Positions 1 to 9,600 are shown, numbered from the stretch's first letter. The stretch: DNA of 64,000 nucleotides from Companilactobacillus futsaii JCM 17355 (GCF_001435505.1 NZ_AZDO01000011.1:1-64000), one strand, 5' to 3'. The notes: generated from the letters alone by a model not told the origin. Translations and numbers: made by a program.

Positions 1-31
1 ATCTTAACTTTTCTTTATTTTTCCAAAGTGG

Positions 32-478
32 CTAACTTGTTCTTGCAATTTGCGTTGTATTAACGTTGAACAATTTACCGTAATCACGCAAGAAGTCCAA
101 AATTCCGATTTGATGAGTCCAGTCGTAGTTGTTGACCATAGTAAAGTTACTGAAAATTTTATTAGCTTGGTTACTCAAAGCTTCCACATTGTGGTTAACT
201 TGGTCCATTGTTTGCATAGGACGTTCAGCTTTTTTACCACTTGGATCACCAATTGAACCAGTAGCACCACCGATAACGATATAAGGATGATGACCTGCTT
301 TAGCAAATCTTTCCAAAGTCATGAATGGTAACAAGTGACCGATGTGCATTGAATCTCCTGTTGGATCCATACCACAGTATAGTGAAATAGCTTTTTGGTC
401 AACTAATTTTCTCAATCCTTCTTCATCAGATTGTTGATTGATCAAACCACGCCATGATAATTCATCAATAATGTTCAT
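32..478 (-). pseudogene. tyrS: Truncated tyrosyl-tRNA synthetase (N-terminal 148 codons)
   Basis: TyrRS attaches tyrosine to tRNA-Tyr in the cytosol. The first ~145 residues read as a normal class I TyrRS N-terminus (MNIIDEL start, CGMDPTGDSMHIGH with the HIGH motif at residues 45-48, GGATGSIGDPSGK). After ...GKLFNVNT the similarity stops and a TAG follows seven codons later. The rest of the catalytic domain, the KMSKS loop and the C-terminal S4 domain are missing (family length about 420 residues). Neither other frame resumes TyrRS sequence, so this is a breakpoint (deletion, insertion or assembly junction), not a simple frameshift. ATG at 478 was chosen because an AGGAGG box lies just upstream (about 484-490). 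The Tyr T-box leader in front is intact. A second tyrosyl-tRNA synthetase must exist elsewhere if the break is real. Confidence 0.85.
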
Positions 479-512
479 AAATCTTCCTCCTGTATTTGTC
501 CAAGCCAAGAAA

Positions 513-722
513 TAAAAAAAAGCGCCTCTGCAGTAATTGCAGGGACGCTTTACGCGCGGTACCACCCAAATTCAAGTAATCATACTTGCACTTTATTCCA
601 TCAACTGGACGTGAGTTTTGATTTTGTATTTCGTGATTTATCCTGTTTGACTCACACCGACCGTCAATTCTCTGAACTCTGAAACAAATCACTAATTATC
701 TTAAAATCAAAATCTTATTATA
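513..722 (-). promoter_or_regulatory. T-box leader (tyrosine) of tyrS
   Basis: This leader senses uncharged tRNA-Tyr and controls terminator read-through. The T-box sequence GGGTGGTACCGCGC is on the minus strand at 554-567. The Stem I landmarks are AGAGA and GGTGTGAGTC. The specifier loop reads GAAATACA, giving a UAC (Tyr) specifier at about 626-628. A GC-rich terminator stem (522-548) followed by a U run (513-521) lies just before the tyrS start. The specifier agrees with the gene downstream. Confidence 0.92.
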
Positions 723-728
723 AGTAAG

Positions 729-757
729 ATGATACACAGAGCCCTAATTTTTTTCAA
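729..757 (-). promoter_or_regulatory. Promoter of the tyrS T-box transcript
   Basis: On the minus strand, TTGAAA (752-757) and TATCAT (729-734) are separated by 17 nt. Transcription would start near 722, just ahead of the T-box Stem I. Confidence 0.6.
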
Positions 758-777
758 GGTCTTTTTAGAAGTTATTG

Positions 778-783
778 TATAAT
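778..783 (+). promoter_or_regulatory. -10 box for the phosphatase gene
   Basis: TATAAT lies about 30 nt before the start of the plus-strand phosphatase gene. No good -35 hexamer is visible at 16-18 nt. The upstream part overlaps the divergent tyrS promoter. Confidence 0.4.
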
Positions 784-813
784 GTAAGTGTTTTCTAAGA
801 GGGAGAAATGCAA

Positions 814-1389
814 ATGAAAAAAACACTTTATATCATGCGACATGGCGAGACTCTATTCAACATTCAAAAAAAGATCCAAGGTTGGTGCGATTCACCTTTG
901 ACTCAAAGAGGCATTGAACAAGCAAAAACTGCCGGCCAATACTTCAAAGATAATAAAATCCAATTTGACGCTGCTTATTGCTCGACTGCTGAACGTGCTA
1001 GCGATACGTTGGAACTTGTGACTGACATGCCCTATAAACGTTTAAAGGGCTTAAGAGAGCTATCCTTTGGCGTCTTCGAAGGTGAGCACGAATATTTACA
1101 TCCTAAAATGGATCCTAAAAAGCATTTTGGCGACTATTACGTCCAATTTGGTGGCGAAGATAATCAAGCTGCACAAAAACGGGTCGTCACTACCCTACAA
1201 AACATCATGAATCAAGATAATCAAACAGTCCTAGTAGTTAGTCACGGTGGAGCTATGATGATGTTTTCTGATCTTTGGACTGATATCCAAAAAATTATCC
1301 AAAGTGGTTTCACAAACTGTAGCATTCTTAAATTTACTTTTGAAAATAACCAATTTCATTTTGAAAAAATTATCAACTTTCCACAATAA
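814..1389 (+). CDS. Histidine phosphatase family protein (phosphoglycerate-mutase-like)
   Basis: A cytosolic phosphatase or mutase of the two-histidine superfamily. The catalytic phospho-acceptor motif MRHGET is at residues 8-13, the acid region follows in LRELSFGVFEGE, and the second catalytic histidine is in VSHGGAMM. The length of about 191 residues is that of small broad-specificity phosphatases; it lacks the insertions of cofactor-dependent glycolytic GpmA. ATG at 814 was preferred over ATG at 808 because the GAGGGAG box (798-805) is too close to 808. It stands alone, divergent from tyrS, with a terminator after it. The substrate cannot be told from sequence. Confidence 0.85.
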   Translation: MKKTLYIMRHGETLFNIQKKIQGWCDSPLTQRGIEQAKTAGQYFKDNKIQFDAAYCSTAERASDTLELVTDMPYKRLKGLRELSFGVFEGEHEYLHPKMDPKKHFGDYYVQFGGEDNQAAQKRVVTTLQNIMNQDNQTVLVVSHGGAMMMFSDLWTDIQKIIQSGFTNCSILKFTFENNQFHFEKIINFPQ

Positions 1390-1419
1390 AAAAATCGACT
1401 GTAGTAGTCGATTTTTTTT
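1390..1419. terminator. Bidirectional terminator between the phosphatase gene and ysxC
   Basis: The hairpin ATCGACT-GTAGT-AGTCGAT is flanked by A and T runs, so it can serve both convergent genes. Confidence 0.85.
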
Positions 1420-1420
1420 A

Positions 1421-2002
1421 TTACATATGATTTTCGATCCAAGCCCAAACTTCATCCTTACCAGCTTTAGTTTCTGAACTGAATAACTGTAAGTCATCAG
1501 TTTGATTGATAGCCATTGTCTTTTTAACTTGGCTAACTGTTTTATTCCATTGATTACGTTTAACCTTATCCATCTTCGTAGCCACGATCAAGGTTGGAAT
1601 ATGATAATAACTGACAAATTGATACATCGAAACATCATCATCACTTGGACTACGACGACCGTCGACTAAAATAACTACCCCTTTTAATACCTTTCTCGTA
1701 GTCAAATATTCTTCAATCATCACACCGAATTCTTCACGTTGTTTCTTCGATACTTTTGCGAAACCATATCCAGGAACATCAACTAAATATAACTGATCTT
1801 CAATATTGTAGAAATTAAGTGTTTGTGTTTTACCAGGCGTACTAGACGTTCTCGCAAAGCTTTTACGATTGATCAACGTATTAATCAAAGAAGATTTACC
1901 GACGTTAGAACGGCCTAGAAGAGCAATTTCAGGGTATCCTTCATCGGGATATTGCTTGGAACTAACAGCACTCAAATTCATCGAAACATTATTTACTTGC
2001 AT
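1421..2002 (-). CDS. ysxC: Ribosome biogenesis GTP-binding protein YsxC/EngB
   Basis: An essential GTPase needed for late assembly of the 50S ribosomal subunit. Visible motifs: G1 GRSNVGKSS (residues 30-38), G2 region with [12 protein letters not shown]3 DVPGYG, and G4 TKMD. The 193-residue length is normal for the family. It lies about 50 nt downstream of clpX, and clpX followed by ysxC is a common order in Firmicutes; a hairpin at the clpX stop may reduce read-through between them. Confidence 0.96.
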   Translation of the reverse strand: MQVNNVSMNLSAVSSKQYPDEGYPEIALLGRSNVGKSSLINTLINRKSFARTSSTPGKTQTLNFYNIEDQLYLVDVPGYGFAKVSKKQREEFGVMIEEYLTTRKVLKGVVILVDGRRSPSDDDVSMYQFVSYYHIPTLIVATKMDKVKRNQWNKTVSQVKKTMAINQTDDLQLFSSETKAGKDEVWAWIENHM

Positions 2003-2038
2003 AATTCACCTCAATCTCATAATTTTACCATATTAATA

Positions 2039-2065
2039 CAAAAAAAGGCTGCCCATTAGGCAACC
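2039..2065 (-). terminator. Terminator at the clpX 3' end
   Basis: Minus-strand GGTTGCC-TAAT-GGGCAGCC is followed by a T run. The 5' arm overlaps the last codons and stop of clpX. Confidence 0.7.
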
Positions 2066-3303
2066 TCTCCATTTTTCAAAATAACTTCTGGTTCTTTAAT
2101 CTTTCTAACAGCATCTTTTGTAACTTTAACTGTTTCAATGTCATCACGACCAGGAATATCAAACATCGTATCGAGCATCGTTTCTTCAAGAATCGATCTC
2201 AAACCACGAGCTCCGGTATTTCTTTCAATTGACATCTTCGCAATTTCTTTTAGAGCATCATCTGTAAAGACTAAGTCAACGCCATCAAGTCCAAGAAGCT
2301 CCTTATATTGCTTTACAAGAGCATTCTTAGGCTTAGTTAGAATTTCAACCAAATCACTTTCCGTCAACTTATCTAGTGCAGTTACGATTGGAATACGACC
2401 GATAAATTCAGGAATGATACCAAATTTCATCAAGTCTTCTGGAATGATTTGTTTCATCAAGTTCTTTTCTTCAGCGACACTAGCCTTTTGTTCAGCACCA
2501 AAACCGATCGTCTTATCGCCTAAACGATTCTTAACGATTTGTTCAATACCATCAAAAGCACCACCGACGATAAAGAGAATGTTAGTTGTGTCGATTTGAA
2601 TAAGTTCTTGTTGAGGATGCTTTCTTCCACCTTGTGGTGGCACACTAGCAATTGTTCCTTCAAGAATCTTCAAAAGAGCTTGTTGGACACCCTCACCAGA
2701 TACGTCACGTGTAATTGAGACATTTTCACTCTTCTTAGCGATTTTGTCAATTTCATCAATATATACGATACCGTGTTCTGCTTTGTCCACATCAAAATCA
2801 GCATTTTGAAGTAACTTAAGCAAAATATTTTCAACATCTTCACCGACGTAACCAGCTTCAGTAAGCGTAGTAGCATCAGCAATAGCAAATGGAACCTTCA
2901 AAATACGAGCCAACGTTTGAGCTAAGAAAGTCTTACCTGAACCAGTAGGTCCGATTAAGGCAATATTACTCTTTTGAAGCTCTGTTTCACCGTCTTTAAG
3001 GTGTTCCATTTTATTAATTCTCTTATAGTGATTATAAACAGCGACTGACAAAGCACGTTTGGCAGATTTTTGTCCAATCACATATTCGTCCAAGATTTTC
3101 TTAATTTCTACAGGTGTAGGAATGTTATCTAAATCAAGTGGTGTAGCTTCGTTTAATTCTTCATCGATAATCTCTTTGCATAAATCAATACATTCATTAC
3201 AAATATAGACACCGGGACCAGCAACGATTTTTTTTACTTGATCTTGTGTTTTACCACAAAATGAACAGCTAATCGTGCCAGTATTTTCTGTACTATCAAA
3301 CAT
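2056..3303 (-). CDS. clpX: ATP-dependent Clp protease ATP-binding subunit ClpX
   Basis: A hexameric AAA+ unfoldase that feeds substrates to ClpP. An N-terminal zinc-binding domain has Cys13, Cys16, Cys35 and Cys38. The AAA+ core shows Walker A GPTGSGKT (118-125), pore loop GYVG, Walker [10 protein letters not shown] and the RKH loop GGRKHP. The IGF loop ([10 protein letters not shown]) that docks to ClpP is present, so this should be a partner of ClpP, whose gene is not in the window. The length of 415 residues is normal. It follows tig, the usual order, but a terminator after tig and a separate promoter suggest independent expression. Confidence 0.98.
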   Translation of the reverse strand: MFDSTENTGTISCSFCGKTQDQVKKIVAGPGVYICNECIDLCKEIIDEELNEATPLDLDNIPTPVEIKKILDEYVIGQKSAKRALSVAVYNHYKRINKMEHLKDGETELQKSNIALIGPTGSGKTFLAQTLARILKVPFAIADATTLTEAGYVGEDVENILLKLLQNADFDVDKAEHGIVYIDEIDKIAKKSENVSITRDVSGEGVQQALLKILEGTIASVPPQGGRKHPQQELIQIDTTNILFIVGGAFDGIEQIVKNRLGDKTIGFGAEQKASVAEEKNLMKQIIPEDLMKFGIIPEFIGRIPIVTALDKLTESDLVEILTKPKNALVKQYKELLGLDGVDLVFTDDALKEIAKMSIERNTGARGLRSILEETMLDTMFDIPGRDDIETVKVTKDAVRKIKEPEVILKNGEVA

Positions 3304-3337
3304 AGTTATTCTCCTTCAATAGTTCCAATACTTTGAA

Positions 3338-3366
3338 AGTCTAGCATTGTAATAATTAAGAGTAAA
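3338..3366 (-). promoter_or_regulatory. Probable clpX promoter
   Basis: Minus-strand TTTACT (3361-3366) and TAGACT (3338-3343) have a 17-nt spacer and lie about 35 nt before the clpX start, after the tig terminator. Confidence 0.45.
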
Positions 3367-3393
3367 GTAATTAGTTTCTAGGTCGTTCTTGAT

Positions 3394-3420
3394 AAAAAAA
3401 GAAAGCCTTACGGCTTCCTT
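3394..3420 (-). terminator. Terminator of tig
   Basis: Minus-strand GGAAGCC-GTAA-GGCTTTC is followed by a T run, just after the tig stop. Confidence 0.8.
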
Positions 3421-3440
3421 AAGTTTAACAGCTTTTAGCT

Positions 3441-4727
3441 TTATTTTTCAACAGCTGAGTCAACGATCAATTCAATTGCCTTCTTAGCAGCAATATCATG
3501 AGCTAACATATCATCTGAAAGTGCATTTCTAACTGCTTTTTCTTCCATCTTGTATTCGTCAGCCAATGACTTGATTTCAGCTTTGATTTCGTCTTCTGAA
3601 GGTTTGATATCTTCTTTAGCAACGATTGCTTCGATAACTAAGTCAGTCTTAACACGTTCTTCAGCATCTTTAGCAAATTGCTTCTTCAAATCGTCTTCTG
3701 ATGTACCTGTCATTTGATAGTACAACTTAGGATCGATTCCTTGACGACGTAAGTTAGCTAAGTATTGGTTCAATTGATTTTCAACTTCTGTGTCGATCAT
3801 TGCTTGAGGAATGTCATCGATCTTAGCGTTCTTTACAGCACCTGAGATGGCTTCTTCTTGAATGTTTTCTTCAGCAGTTTCTTTCTTTTGATCCTTGATT
3901 TCATCATGAATCTTAGTCTTCAATTCTTCAAGTGTGTCGACATCTTCGTCAACATCCTTAGCAAAATCATCGTCTAATTTTGGCAATTCTTTTGTCTTAA
4001 CTTCGTGAATCTTTGTCTTGAAGATAGCTTTCTTACCAGCTAAATCTTTTGCTTGGTAGTCTTCTGGGAATGTAACGTTAACGTCAACATCTTCATCAGC
4101 TGAATGACCGATCAATTCGTCTTCGAATCCAGGAATGAATGTACCTGAACCAAGTTCTAATGAGTAGTTTTGAGCACTGCCACCTTCAAATTCTTCGCCA
4201 TCAACAGTACCAACGTAGTCAATGTTTACTGTATCGCCTTTTTCAGCTTTACCGTCTTTAAGAACTAATTCAGCTTGTTGCTTTTGTAGTTCTTCTAGAC
4301 GTTTTTCAACATCAGCCTTCATAACATTACGTTTTTGCTTCTTAACTTCGATACCTTTGTAGTCACCAAGTTCGACATCAGGCTTAACTGTGATTACAGC
4401 AGTAATAGCCCAAGGCTTGCCTTTTTCCATTGATTCAACGTTGATTTGTGGTTGATCAACTGGTTCTACTTTAGTTTCATCAACAGCATTTTGGTATGCA
4501 TTTGGTAAAACAGCGTTTAAAGCATCTTCGTACAATGCTTCTTCACCATACATACGGTTGAAGATTTGACGAGGTACTCTACCTTTTCTGAAACCAGGTA
4601 CATTTAAGCTCTTCTTAACACGGTTAAATGCAGTATCTAAACCTTGTTTGATTGTGTCTTGGTCAATTTCAAATTTCAATTCACCAGTATTGTTTTCTTT
4701 TTTTGTAAATTTAGCCTTAGCAGACAT
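3441..4727 (-). CDS. tig: Trigger factor (ribosome-associated chaperone, PPIase)
   Basis: It binds near the ribosome exit tunnel and helps nascent chains fold. The N-terminal ribosome-binding domain carries the signature GFRKGRVPR (about residues 46-54). The middle FKBP-type prolyl isomerase domain (about 160-250) includes [20 protein letters not shown] and FIPGFEDEL. The C-terminal helical chaperone arms run to residue 428, the usual length. It has its own promoter and terminator. Confidence 0.98.
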   Translation of the reverse strand: MSAKAKFTKKENNTGELKFEIDQDTIKQGLDTAFNRVKKSLNVPGFRKGRVPRQIFNRMYGEEALYEDALNAVLPNAYQNAVDETKVEPVDQPQINVESMEKGKPWAITAVITVKPDVELGDYKGIEVKKQKRNVMKADVEKRLEELQKQQAELVLKDGKAEKGDTVNIDYVGTVDGEEFEGGSAQNYSLELGSGTFIPGFEDELIGHSADEDVDVNVTFPEDYQAKDLAGKKAIFKTKIHEVKTKELPKLDDDFAKDVDEDVDTLEELKTKIHDEIKDQKKETAEENIQEEAISGAVKNAKIDDIPQAMIDTEVENQLNQYLANLRRQGIDPKLYYQMTGTSEDDLKKQFAKDAEERVKTDLVIEAIVAKEDIKPSEDEIKAEIKSLADEYKMEEKAVRNALSDDMLAHDIAAKKAIELIVDSAVEK

Positions 4728-4769
4728 TTATATTATCCCTCCGGTATTTCAACGATCTCATACTTTGTA

Positions 4770-4798
4770 ATATTACCCTAAATTAGTAATATTGTAAA
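4770..4798 (-). promoter_or_regulatory. Probable tig promoter
   Basis: Minus-strand TTTACA (4793-4798) and TAATAT (4770-4775) have a 17-nt spacer, about 45 nt before the start codon. A second TATAAT about 80 nt further upstream, near 4845, could be another start. Confidence 0.55.
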
Positions 4799-4880
4799 CA
4801 TTCGTCGTCATTTCTAGGTAAATTTAGACATCATTTTTACATTATAAAATACTTTTTACCATTTTTGAATATTTAAGCAT

Positions 4881-4912
4881 AAAAAAAAGAGCTGGATTAA
4901 CCAACTCTTTTT
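4881..4912 (-). terminator. Terminator of tuf
   Basis: Minus-strand AGAGTTGG-TTAA-TCCAGCTCT with a long T run, shortly after the tuf stop. Confidence 0.85.
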
Positions 4913-4930
4913 AATCATTACTACTTAGAA

Positions 4931-6121
4931 TTAGTCTAAGATTTCTGTAACAACTCCGGCACCAACAGTACGGCCACCTTCACGAACAGTAAATCTTGTA
5001 CCTTCTTCAATAGCAACTGGAGCAATCAAGTCAACTTCGAAAGTAACTTGGTCACCAGGCATAACCATTTCTACACCATCTGGTAGTTCAATAACACCAG
5101 TAACATCAGTTGTATGGAAGTAGAATTGAGGACGATAGTTTGAGAAGAATGGAGTATGACGTCCACCTTCTTCTTTACTCATGATATAAACTTCACCCTT
5201 GAACTTGTTGTGAGTTTGGATTGAACCTGGTTTAGCAAGAACTTGTCCACGTTCGATTTCATCACGGTTAATACCACGTAGTAAGATACCAACGTTATCT
5301 CCGGCTTCACCAAGATCAAGAGTCTTACGGAACATTTCTAGTCCTGTAACAGTTGACTTTTCGATTTCTGGCTTCAAACCAATGATTTCAACTTCGTCAC
5401 CGATCTTAACTTCACCACGATCGATACGACCAGATGCAACAGTACCACGACCTGTGATAGTGAAGACATCTTCAACAGGCATCATAAATGGTTTTGTATT
5501 ATCACGTTCTGGTGTTGGGATGTATTCATCAACAACATCAAGAAGTTCTTCAACGTGTTTTACTTCTTCAGGGTCTCCTTCAAGAGCCTTCAAAGCTGAA
5601 CCACGTACAACAGGAATGTCATCCCCTGGGAAATCGTATTCTGATAGAAGTTCACGAACTTCCATCTCAACTAGATCAACTAGTTCTGGGTCATCAACAA
5701 GGTCAGTCTTGTTCAAGAAGACAACGATGTATTCAACACCAACTTGACGAGCAAGCAAGATGTGTTCACGAGTTTGTGGCATAGGACCATCAGTAGCAGC
5801 AACAACAAGGATGGCACCATCCATTTGTGCAGCACCAGTGATCATATTCTTAACGTAATCAGCGTGTCCTGGAGCATCGATATGTGCATAGTGACGCTTT
5901 TCAGTTTCGTATTCAACGTGAGCAGTGTTGATTGTAATCCCACGTTCCTTTTCTTCTGGGGCCTTATCGATATCAGCGTAATCTTCAGCCTTAGCTAAAC
6001 CTTTGTCAGCCAAAATCTTAGTGATTGCTGCTGTTAAAGTAGTCTTACCGTGGTCAACGTGACCAATTGTCCCAATATTTACATGGGGCTTTGTTCTCTC
6101 ATAATGTTCTTTTTCTGCCAT
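4931..6121 (-). CDS. tuf: Elongation factor Tu
   Basis: The GTPase that delivers aminoacyl-tRNA to the ribosome. G1 GHVDHGKT (about residues 20-27), G2 RGITI, G3 DAPGH, G4 NKTD and G5 SALKA are all present, followed by the two beta-barrel domains ending in GVVTEILD. At 396 residues it is full length. It is a single-gene unit with its own promoter and terminator; no fusA or rps genes are adjacent. Confidence 0.99.
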   Translation of the reverse strand: MAEKEHYERTKPHVNIGTIGHVDHGKTTLTAAITKILADKGLAKAEDYADIDKAPEEKERGITINTAHVEYETEKRHYAHIDAPGHADYVKNMITGAAQMDGAILVVAATDGPMPQTREHILLARQVGVEYIVVFLNKTDLVDDPELVDLVEMEVRELLSEYDFPGDDIPVVRGSALKALEGDPEEVKHVEELLDVVDEYIPTPERDNTKPFMMPVEDVFTITGRGTVASGRIDRGEVKIGDEVEIIGLKPEIEKSTVTGLEMFRKTLDLGEAGDNVGILLRGINRDEIERGQVLAKPGSIQTHNKFKGEVYIMSKEEGGRHTPFFSNYRPQFYFHTTDVTGVIELPDGVEMVMPGDQVTFEVDLIAPVAIEEGTRFTVREGGRTVGAGVVTEILD

Positions 6122-6199
6122 TACAAAGAATCCTCCTAAAATTTCATTTCATAAGATTGATCCAAAGAAAATGTTCTTTAGACGACTCTTTACTGAAAA

Positions 6200-6227
6200 A
6201 TTATACTACTTTCAGAGGTGAAAGCAA
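6200..6227 (-). promoter_or_regulatory. Promoter of tuf
   Basis: Minus-strand TTGCTT (6222-6227) and perfect TATAAT (6200-6205) have a 16-nt spacer, followed by a leader of about 70 nt and an AGGAGG box before the ATG. Confidence 0.7.
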
Positions 6228-6326
6228 ATTAATTCAACGCAAATCACCGACTAAAAATATACTCTTTGGATTATACGGGGCGTAAGCAAAATTGTAAATA
6301 CTCAAAGCGAAAAAAGTTCAAAAAAT

Positions 6327-7274
6327 TCACTCTTGAAAGGCATCAATCAATTTATCGAACCTTTTCAACCAAGTTTTTACATTATCCAGCCCCTGATTAT
6401 CACTCACTTGTGAATCATCCACTAAACCATACCTTAAAAGCATCGCCTTTGTCCAGAGTTCAGGGCTTTTAATTATTTCTTCCCCAAAAGGATAGACAAA
6501 TGCAGCATAAAGTGACAATTCACCTTTAAAGTTTTCCAACTGAGTTTCATTTTTATCAGTCAATAATTTTTCTAGTTCGTCACACATTTTCAAATAGACA
6601 TCAGTTGACATAATAGGCATTAACTTGCTTGGATTGCAAGTCTTATTTTCGCCATAAAAGGAAATATCGATATTTTCGTCGAGTCCAAGCTTCAATAAAT
6701 TTTCCAAAGCTTCGCTTTTCAAAAGCGGGTGTAACAAGGGATTATCCAATAAAATTTTGGTATTTTCGACGTAATCTTCTTTCTTAAACTCTCGTAATTT
6801 GCGCAGTAATTGAATTTGCTCACTCGTTGATTCAGTCACGATCGATAACAAGCGCTTAGTTATTTGTTCCTTTTCTGGTTTAAAAGCACGTTCATGTCTG
6901 TCTTCAGCAATTTGAATCCTTTTAACGATTTCATCTAGAAAATCTTGCTTAATATTTGGCATTGGATTAGTAGCATAAAAATTCAATAATTGATTAGCTA
7001 ACAAAAAATCATTATTTTCCAAAATAATGTCTAATGCCATTTGAGCTGTGTCTGGTTCGCTGAGGTAGTAATTAAAATAATCTAAAATAACTGCTTCAGC
7101 ATCCCCAGGTCTTTTTTGATTCAATAAAGAAGCGGCCAACCCCTTATTGATATCAAACGTCTGCTGCATGGCATAGGCTTGCGTAAATAAGTCAGTTGAC
7201 TCTTCCCAATCACCTTGATCAAAGGCATCTTGAGCTTGATCTAGGATTTTTTTTAGATTATCTGAGTTGCTCAT
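6327..7274 (-). CDS. Tetratricopeptide-repeat-like protein of unknown function
   Basis: A 315-residue soluble, mostly helical protein. The N-terminal part (LDQAQDAFDQGDWEESTDLFTQA) reads like a TPR unit and the remainder is helical-repeat sequence without catalytic motifs. No signal peptide or membrane segment is seen. ATG at 7274 has a GAGG box at good spacing; an in-frame TTG at 7286 overlaps that box. It lies between tuf and the RNase J2 gene, 36 nt downstream of the latter, so the two may be co-transcribed. The function is unknown; a scaffold or adaptor role is only inferred from the fold class. Confidence 0.8.
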   Translation of the reverse strand: MSNSDNLKKILDQAQDAFDQGDWEESTDLFTQAYAMQQTFDINKGLAASLLNQKRPGDAEAVILDYFNYYLSEPDTAQMALDIILENNDFLLANQLLNFYATNPMPNIKQDFLDEIVKRIQIAEDRHERAFKPEKEQITKRLLSIVTESTSEQIQLLRKLREFKKEDYVENTKILLDNPLLHPLLKSEALENLLKLGLDENIDISFYGENKTCNPSKLMPIMSTDVYLKMCDELEKLLTDKNETQLENFKGELSLYAAFVYPFGEEIIKSPELWTKAMLLRYGLVDDSQVSDNQGLDNVKTWLKRFDKLIDAFQE

Positions 7275-7310
7275 AAAGTACCTCAACTATCTCTGAATAA
7301 ATTACTTATT

Positions 7311-9020
7311 CTATTTTTTGGCTCTTGATTTAGATTTTCTATGTCTATTTTGGTTTACTTCCATGATCACTGGCAAAATAACAGGATGGCGGTTAGTTTG
7401 TTCATACAAGAAGTGATTTAGTTTGTCACGAACATTTTGTTTCAAATCTGACCAGTCAAAGTCTTTGCTTGTTTGCATGTAGTCAACGATCGTATTAACA
7501 ATAATATCTGAACTTTCACTCAACAGATCACGACTAGCACGCATATAAACGAAGCCACGTGCGGTTATTTTAGGCTTAGCAACGACTTTCTTCTTTTTGC
7601 GGTCAATTGTAGCCACTGCAATAAAGACGCCGTCTTCGGCCAATAATTCACGATCACGGAGTACGATACTACCAATATCACCAATTCCAATACCATCGAT
7701 CATCGTATCGCCAGCATCAACACCTTTTCCTTGATAAAATTGGCCATTTTCATAATTGAGAACGTCACCTTTTTTAGTTAGGAAAATATTTTGATAAGGA
7801 ACACCCGTTTCATGAGCAATTCGAGCATGGGCATCCAATAGACGATATTCACCTTGAATAGGAATAACATTTTCAGGATTTAACAAATTGATCATTAATT
7901 GCAAATCAGATTTATTAGCGTGACCTGATGAATGCTTATCATCGCTTAAAGCTTTAACTTCTGCTCCTGTACGATAAACAGCATCACGAGCCTTAGCAAC
8001 AGTTGTTTCCATAGCATGAGAAGGTGTTGTGGCAATAAAGACCAAATCTCCTTCTTCAACTTGGAATTTTGTTTTAGCAGCAGGATTAGCCATTTTGCGT
8101 AAAACTTTTATTGGTTCACCCATCTTACCGGTCTCAATAATAACGAGTTTATCCTTGTCGACATTCTTCAATTCTTTAGGCTTGACCAATAACTCTTTGT
8201 TCTTGATAGTTAGGTAATGCAATCTCATCGCTGTCTTCAAAATCTTTTCAGCGTCAGTTCCGGACAAAAAGACCCGTCTACCTGTTTTATCAGCCGCATC
8301 AAGAACTTGTTGCATTCTTTGAATGTTTGAAGCAACTTGAGCTACAATAATTCTTCCTGTGTGATAACTAAAAGTGTCAAAAATATATTCATAAATATCT
8401 TTTTCACTTGAGTTTTCGTAAGGTGATTCCGCATTGGCAGAGTCACTTAACAAAGCTAAAACGCGCTCACTGCCAATTTTAGCGATTCGACCATAATCTG
8501 TCTTATAAATTGGAGCAGCAGCTTGATCAAATTTGAAATCACCAGTATAAACGATTTGTCCTTCACTGGTTTTGATAACAATCCCTAATGAACCCGGAAT
8601 CGAATGTGTTGTCTTGAAAAATGATACTGAAGCTTCGTTAAAATCGATAGCTGTGTTTTCATCAATAACATGAAAATCTGAAAATTTTCTACTACGACGG
8701 TCACTTGAACATACGATTTTAGCAAGTTCAATCGACATTTCTGAACCAAAGACTGGAATATCATACTCACTGATCAAGTATGGTAAAGCACCAATTGCAT
8801 CAGCATGTCCATGTGACAAGAAGATTCCTACTACTTTATCAATGTTTTTCTTGATATAAGTCATGTCTGGAACCACAACATCAATTCCATAAAGATCATT
8901 ATCAGGATATTGCAATCCAATATCTAAGATATAGATTTCATCATTTACTTCTACTGCGTACATATTTTTTCCATTTTCACGTACGCCACTTAACAAAATT
9001 ATTTTAATTTTTTTATCCAT
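7311..9020 (-). CDS. rnjB: Ribonuclease J2 (degenerate active-site paralogue)
   Basis: A metallo-beta-lactamase/beta-CASP RNase that pairs with RNase J1 in mRNA decay and rRNA processing. The metal motif reads SHGHADAIGALPYL instead of the HGHEDHIGG seen in the J1 gene at 27.8 kb, so the last His of HxHxDH is Ala. This is the hallmark of the J2 group, which has weak or no activity alone. The beta-CASP and C-terminal domains are present and the length of about 570 residues is typical. ATG at 9020 and ATG at 9026 are both possible; 9020 gives better spacing to GAGAG. It lies after rpsO, as in other Firmicutes. Confidence 0.93.
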   Translation of the reverse strand: MDKKIKIILLSGVRENGKNMYAVEVNDEIYILDIGLQYPDNDLYGIDVVVPDMTYIKKNIDKVVGIFLSHGHADAIGALPYLISEYDIPVFGSEMSIELAKIVCSSDRRSRKFSDFHVIDENTAIDFNEASVSFFKTTHSIPGSLGIVIKTSEGQIVYTGDFKFDQAAAPIYKTDYGRIAKIGSERVLALLSDSANAESPYENSSEKDIYEYIFDTFSYHTGRIIVAQVASNIQRMQQVLDAADKTGRRVFLSGTDAEKILKTAMRLHYLTIKNKELLVKPKELKNVDKDKLVIIETGKMGEPIKVLRKMANPAAKTKFQVEEGDLVFIATTPSHAMETTVAKARDAVYRTGAEVKALSDDKHSSGHANKSDLQLMINLLNPENVIPIQGEYRLLDAHARIAHETGVPYQNIFLTKKGDVLNYENGQFYQGKGVDAGDTMIDGIGIGDIGSIVLRDRELLAEDGVFIAVATIDRKKKKVVAKPKITARGFVYMRASRDLLSESSDIIVNTIVDYMQTSKDFDWSDLKQNVRDKLNHFLYEQTNRHPVILPVIMEVNQNRHRKSKSRAKK

Positions 9021-9149
9021 TTTCATCTCTCATTTCATTAAAATAGCATAGATCATAATATTCTATTGTGATTTAAAGTCTTTTAAGACTATTTAAGCTA
9101 TACCTGTTTTTTATTCTACCATATCAACAGTGGTTTAGAGAAAATAAGC

Positions 9150-9185
9150 AAAAAAAATAGGAGTTCCAAAATGGAAACTCCTAAA
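9150..9185 (-). terminator. Terminator of rpsO
   Basis: Minus-strand TAGGAGTTTCCA-TTT-TGGAACTCCTA with a T run, just after rpsO. Confidence 0.9.
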
Positions 9186-9192
9186 ATAATTA

Positions 9193-9462
9193 TTAACGAC
9201 GTAGACCTAATGACTTGATCAATTCACGGTAACGTTGAACATCTTTATTACGTAAGTATGCTAACAAGTTACGACGGTGACCGATCTTCTTAAGTAGACC
9301 AACATATGAGTGGTGGTCCTTCTTGTTAACCTTCAAGTGGTCGTTAAGTGCATTGATATCATAAGTTAATACAGCAATTTGTACTTCTGGAGAACCTGTA
9401 TCTCCATCCTTACGTGCATATTGCTTAATAATTTCGTTTTTCTTTTCTTTTGAAATAGCCAT
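9193..9462 (-). CDS. rpsO: 30S ribosomal protein S15
   Basis: A primary 16S rRNA-binding protein of the small-subunit platform. The sequence is unmistakable ([23 protein letters not shown] at the start, then [21 protein letters not shown] and [12 protein letters not shown]). Its 89 residues are full length. It has its own promoter and terminator. Confidence 0.99.
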   Translation of the reverse strand: MAISKEKKNEIIKQYARKDGDTGSPEVQIAVLTYDINALNDHLKVNKKDHHSYVGLLKKIGHRRNLLAYLRNKDVQRYRELIKSLGLRR

Positions 9463-9492
9463 TTATTTCACCTTTTCCTTATAAATTTAGCC

Positions 9493-9521
9493 AAACTATG
9501 CTTGCGTTGGTGATTCGTCAA
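9493..9521 (-). promoter_or_regulatory. Probable rpsO promoter
   Basis: Minus-strand TTGACG (9516-9521) and TAGTTT (9493-9498) have a 17-nt spacer. The short leader before the ATG could hold an S15 autoregulatory site, but I cannot resolve one. Confidence 0.5.
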
Positions 9522-9600
9522 ACAGAGCATGGTTAACACAACTAATAAATTTACTACAAAATTGACATTTTTGCAATAGCGAAAAAAAATACACAATTCG

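Noticed and set aside
465-692. A 75-codon open frame on the minus strand upstream of tyrS
   Set aside because: It lies entirely within the tyrosine T-box leader; the bases are explained by the conserved RNA and the translation has no protein-like character.
2138-2599. A 153-codon plus-strand open frame opposite clpX
   Set aside because: Mirror image of a highly conserved coding region, Ser/Arg-rich composition typical of antisense shadows, no ribosome-binding site.
5382-5998. Several plus-strand open frames of 84-121 codons opposite tuf
   Set aside because: Long antisense frames are common opposite strongly codon-biased genes; no start signals or family features.
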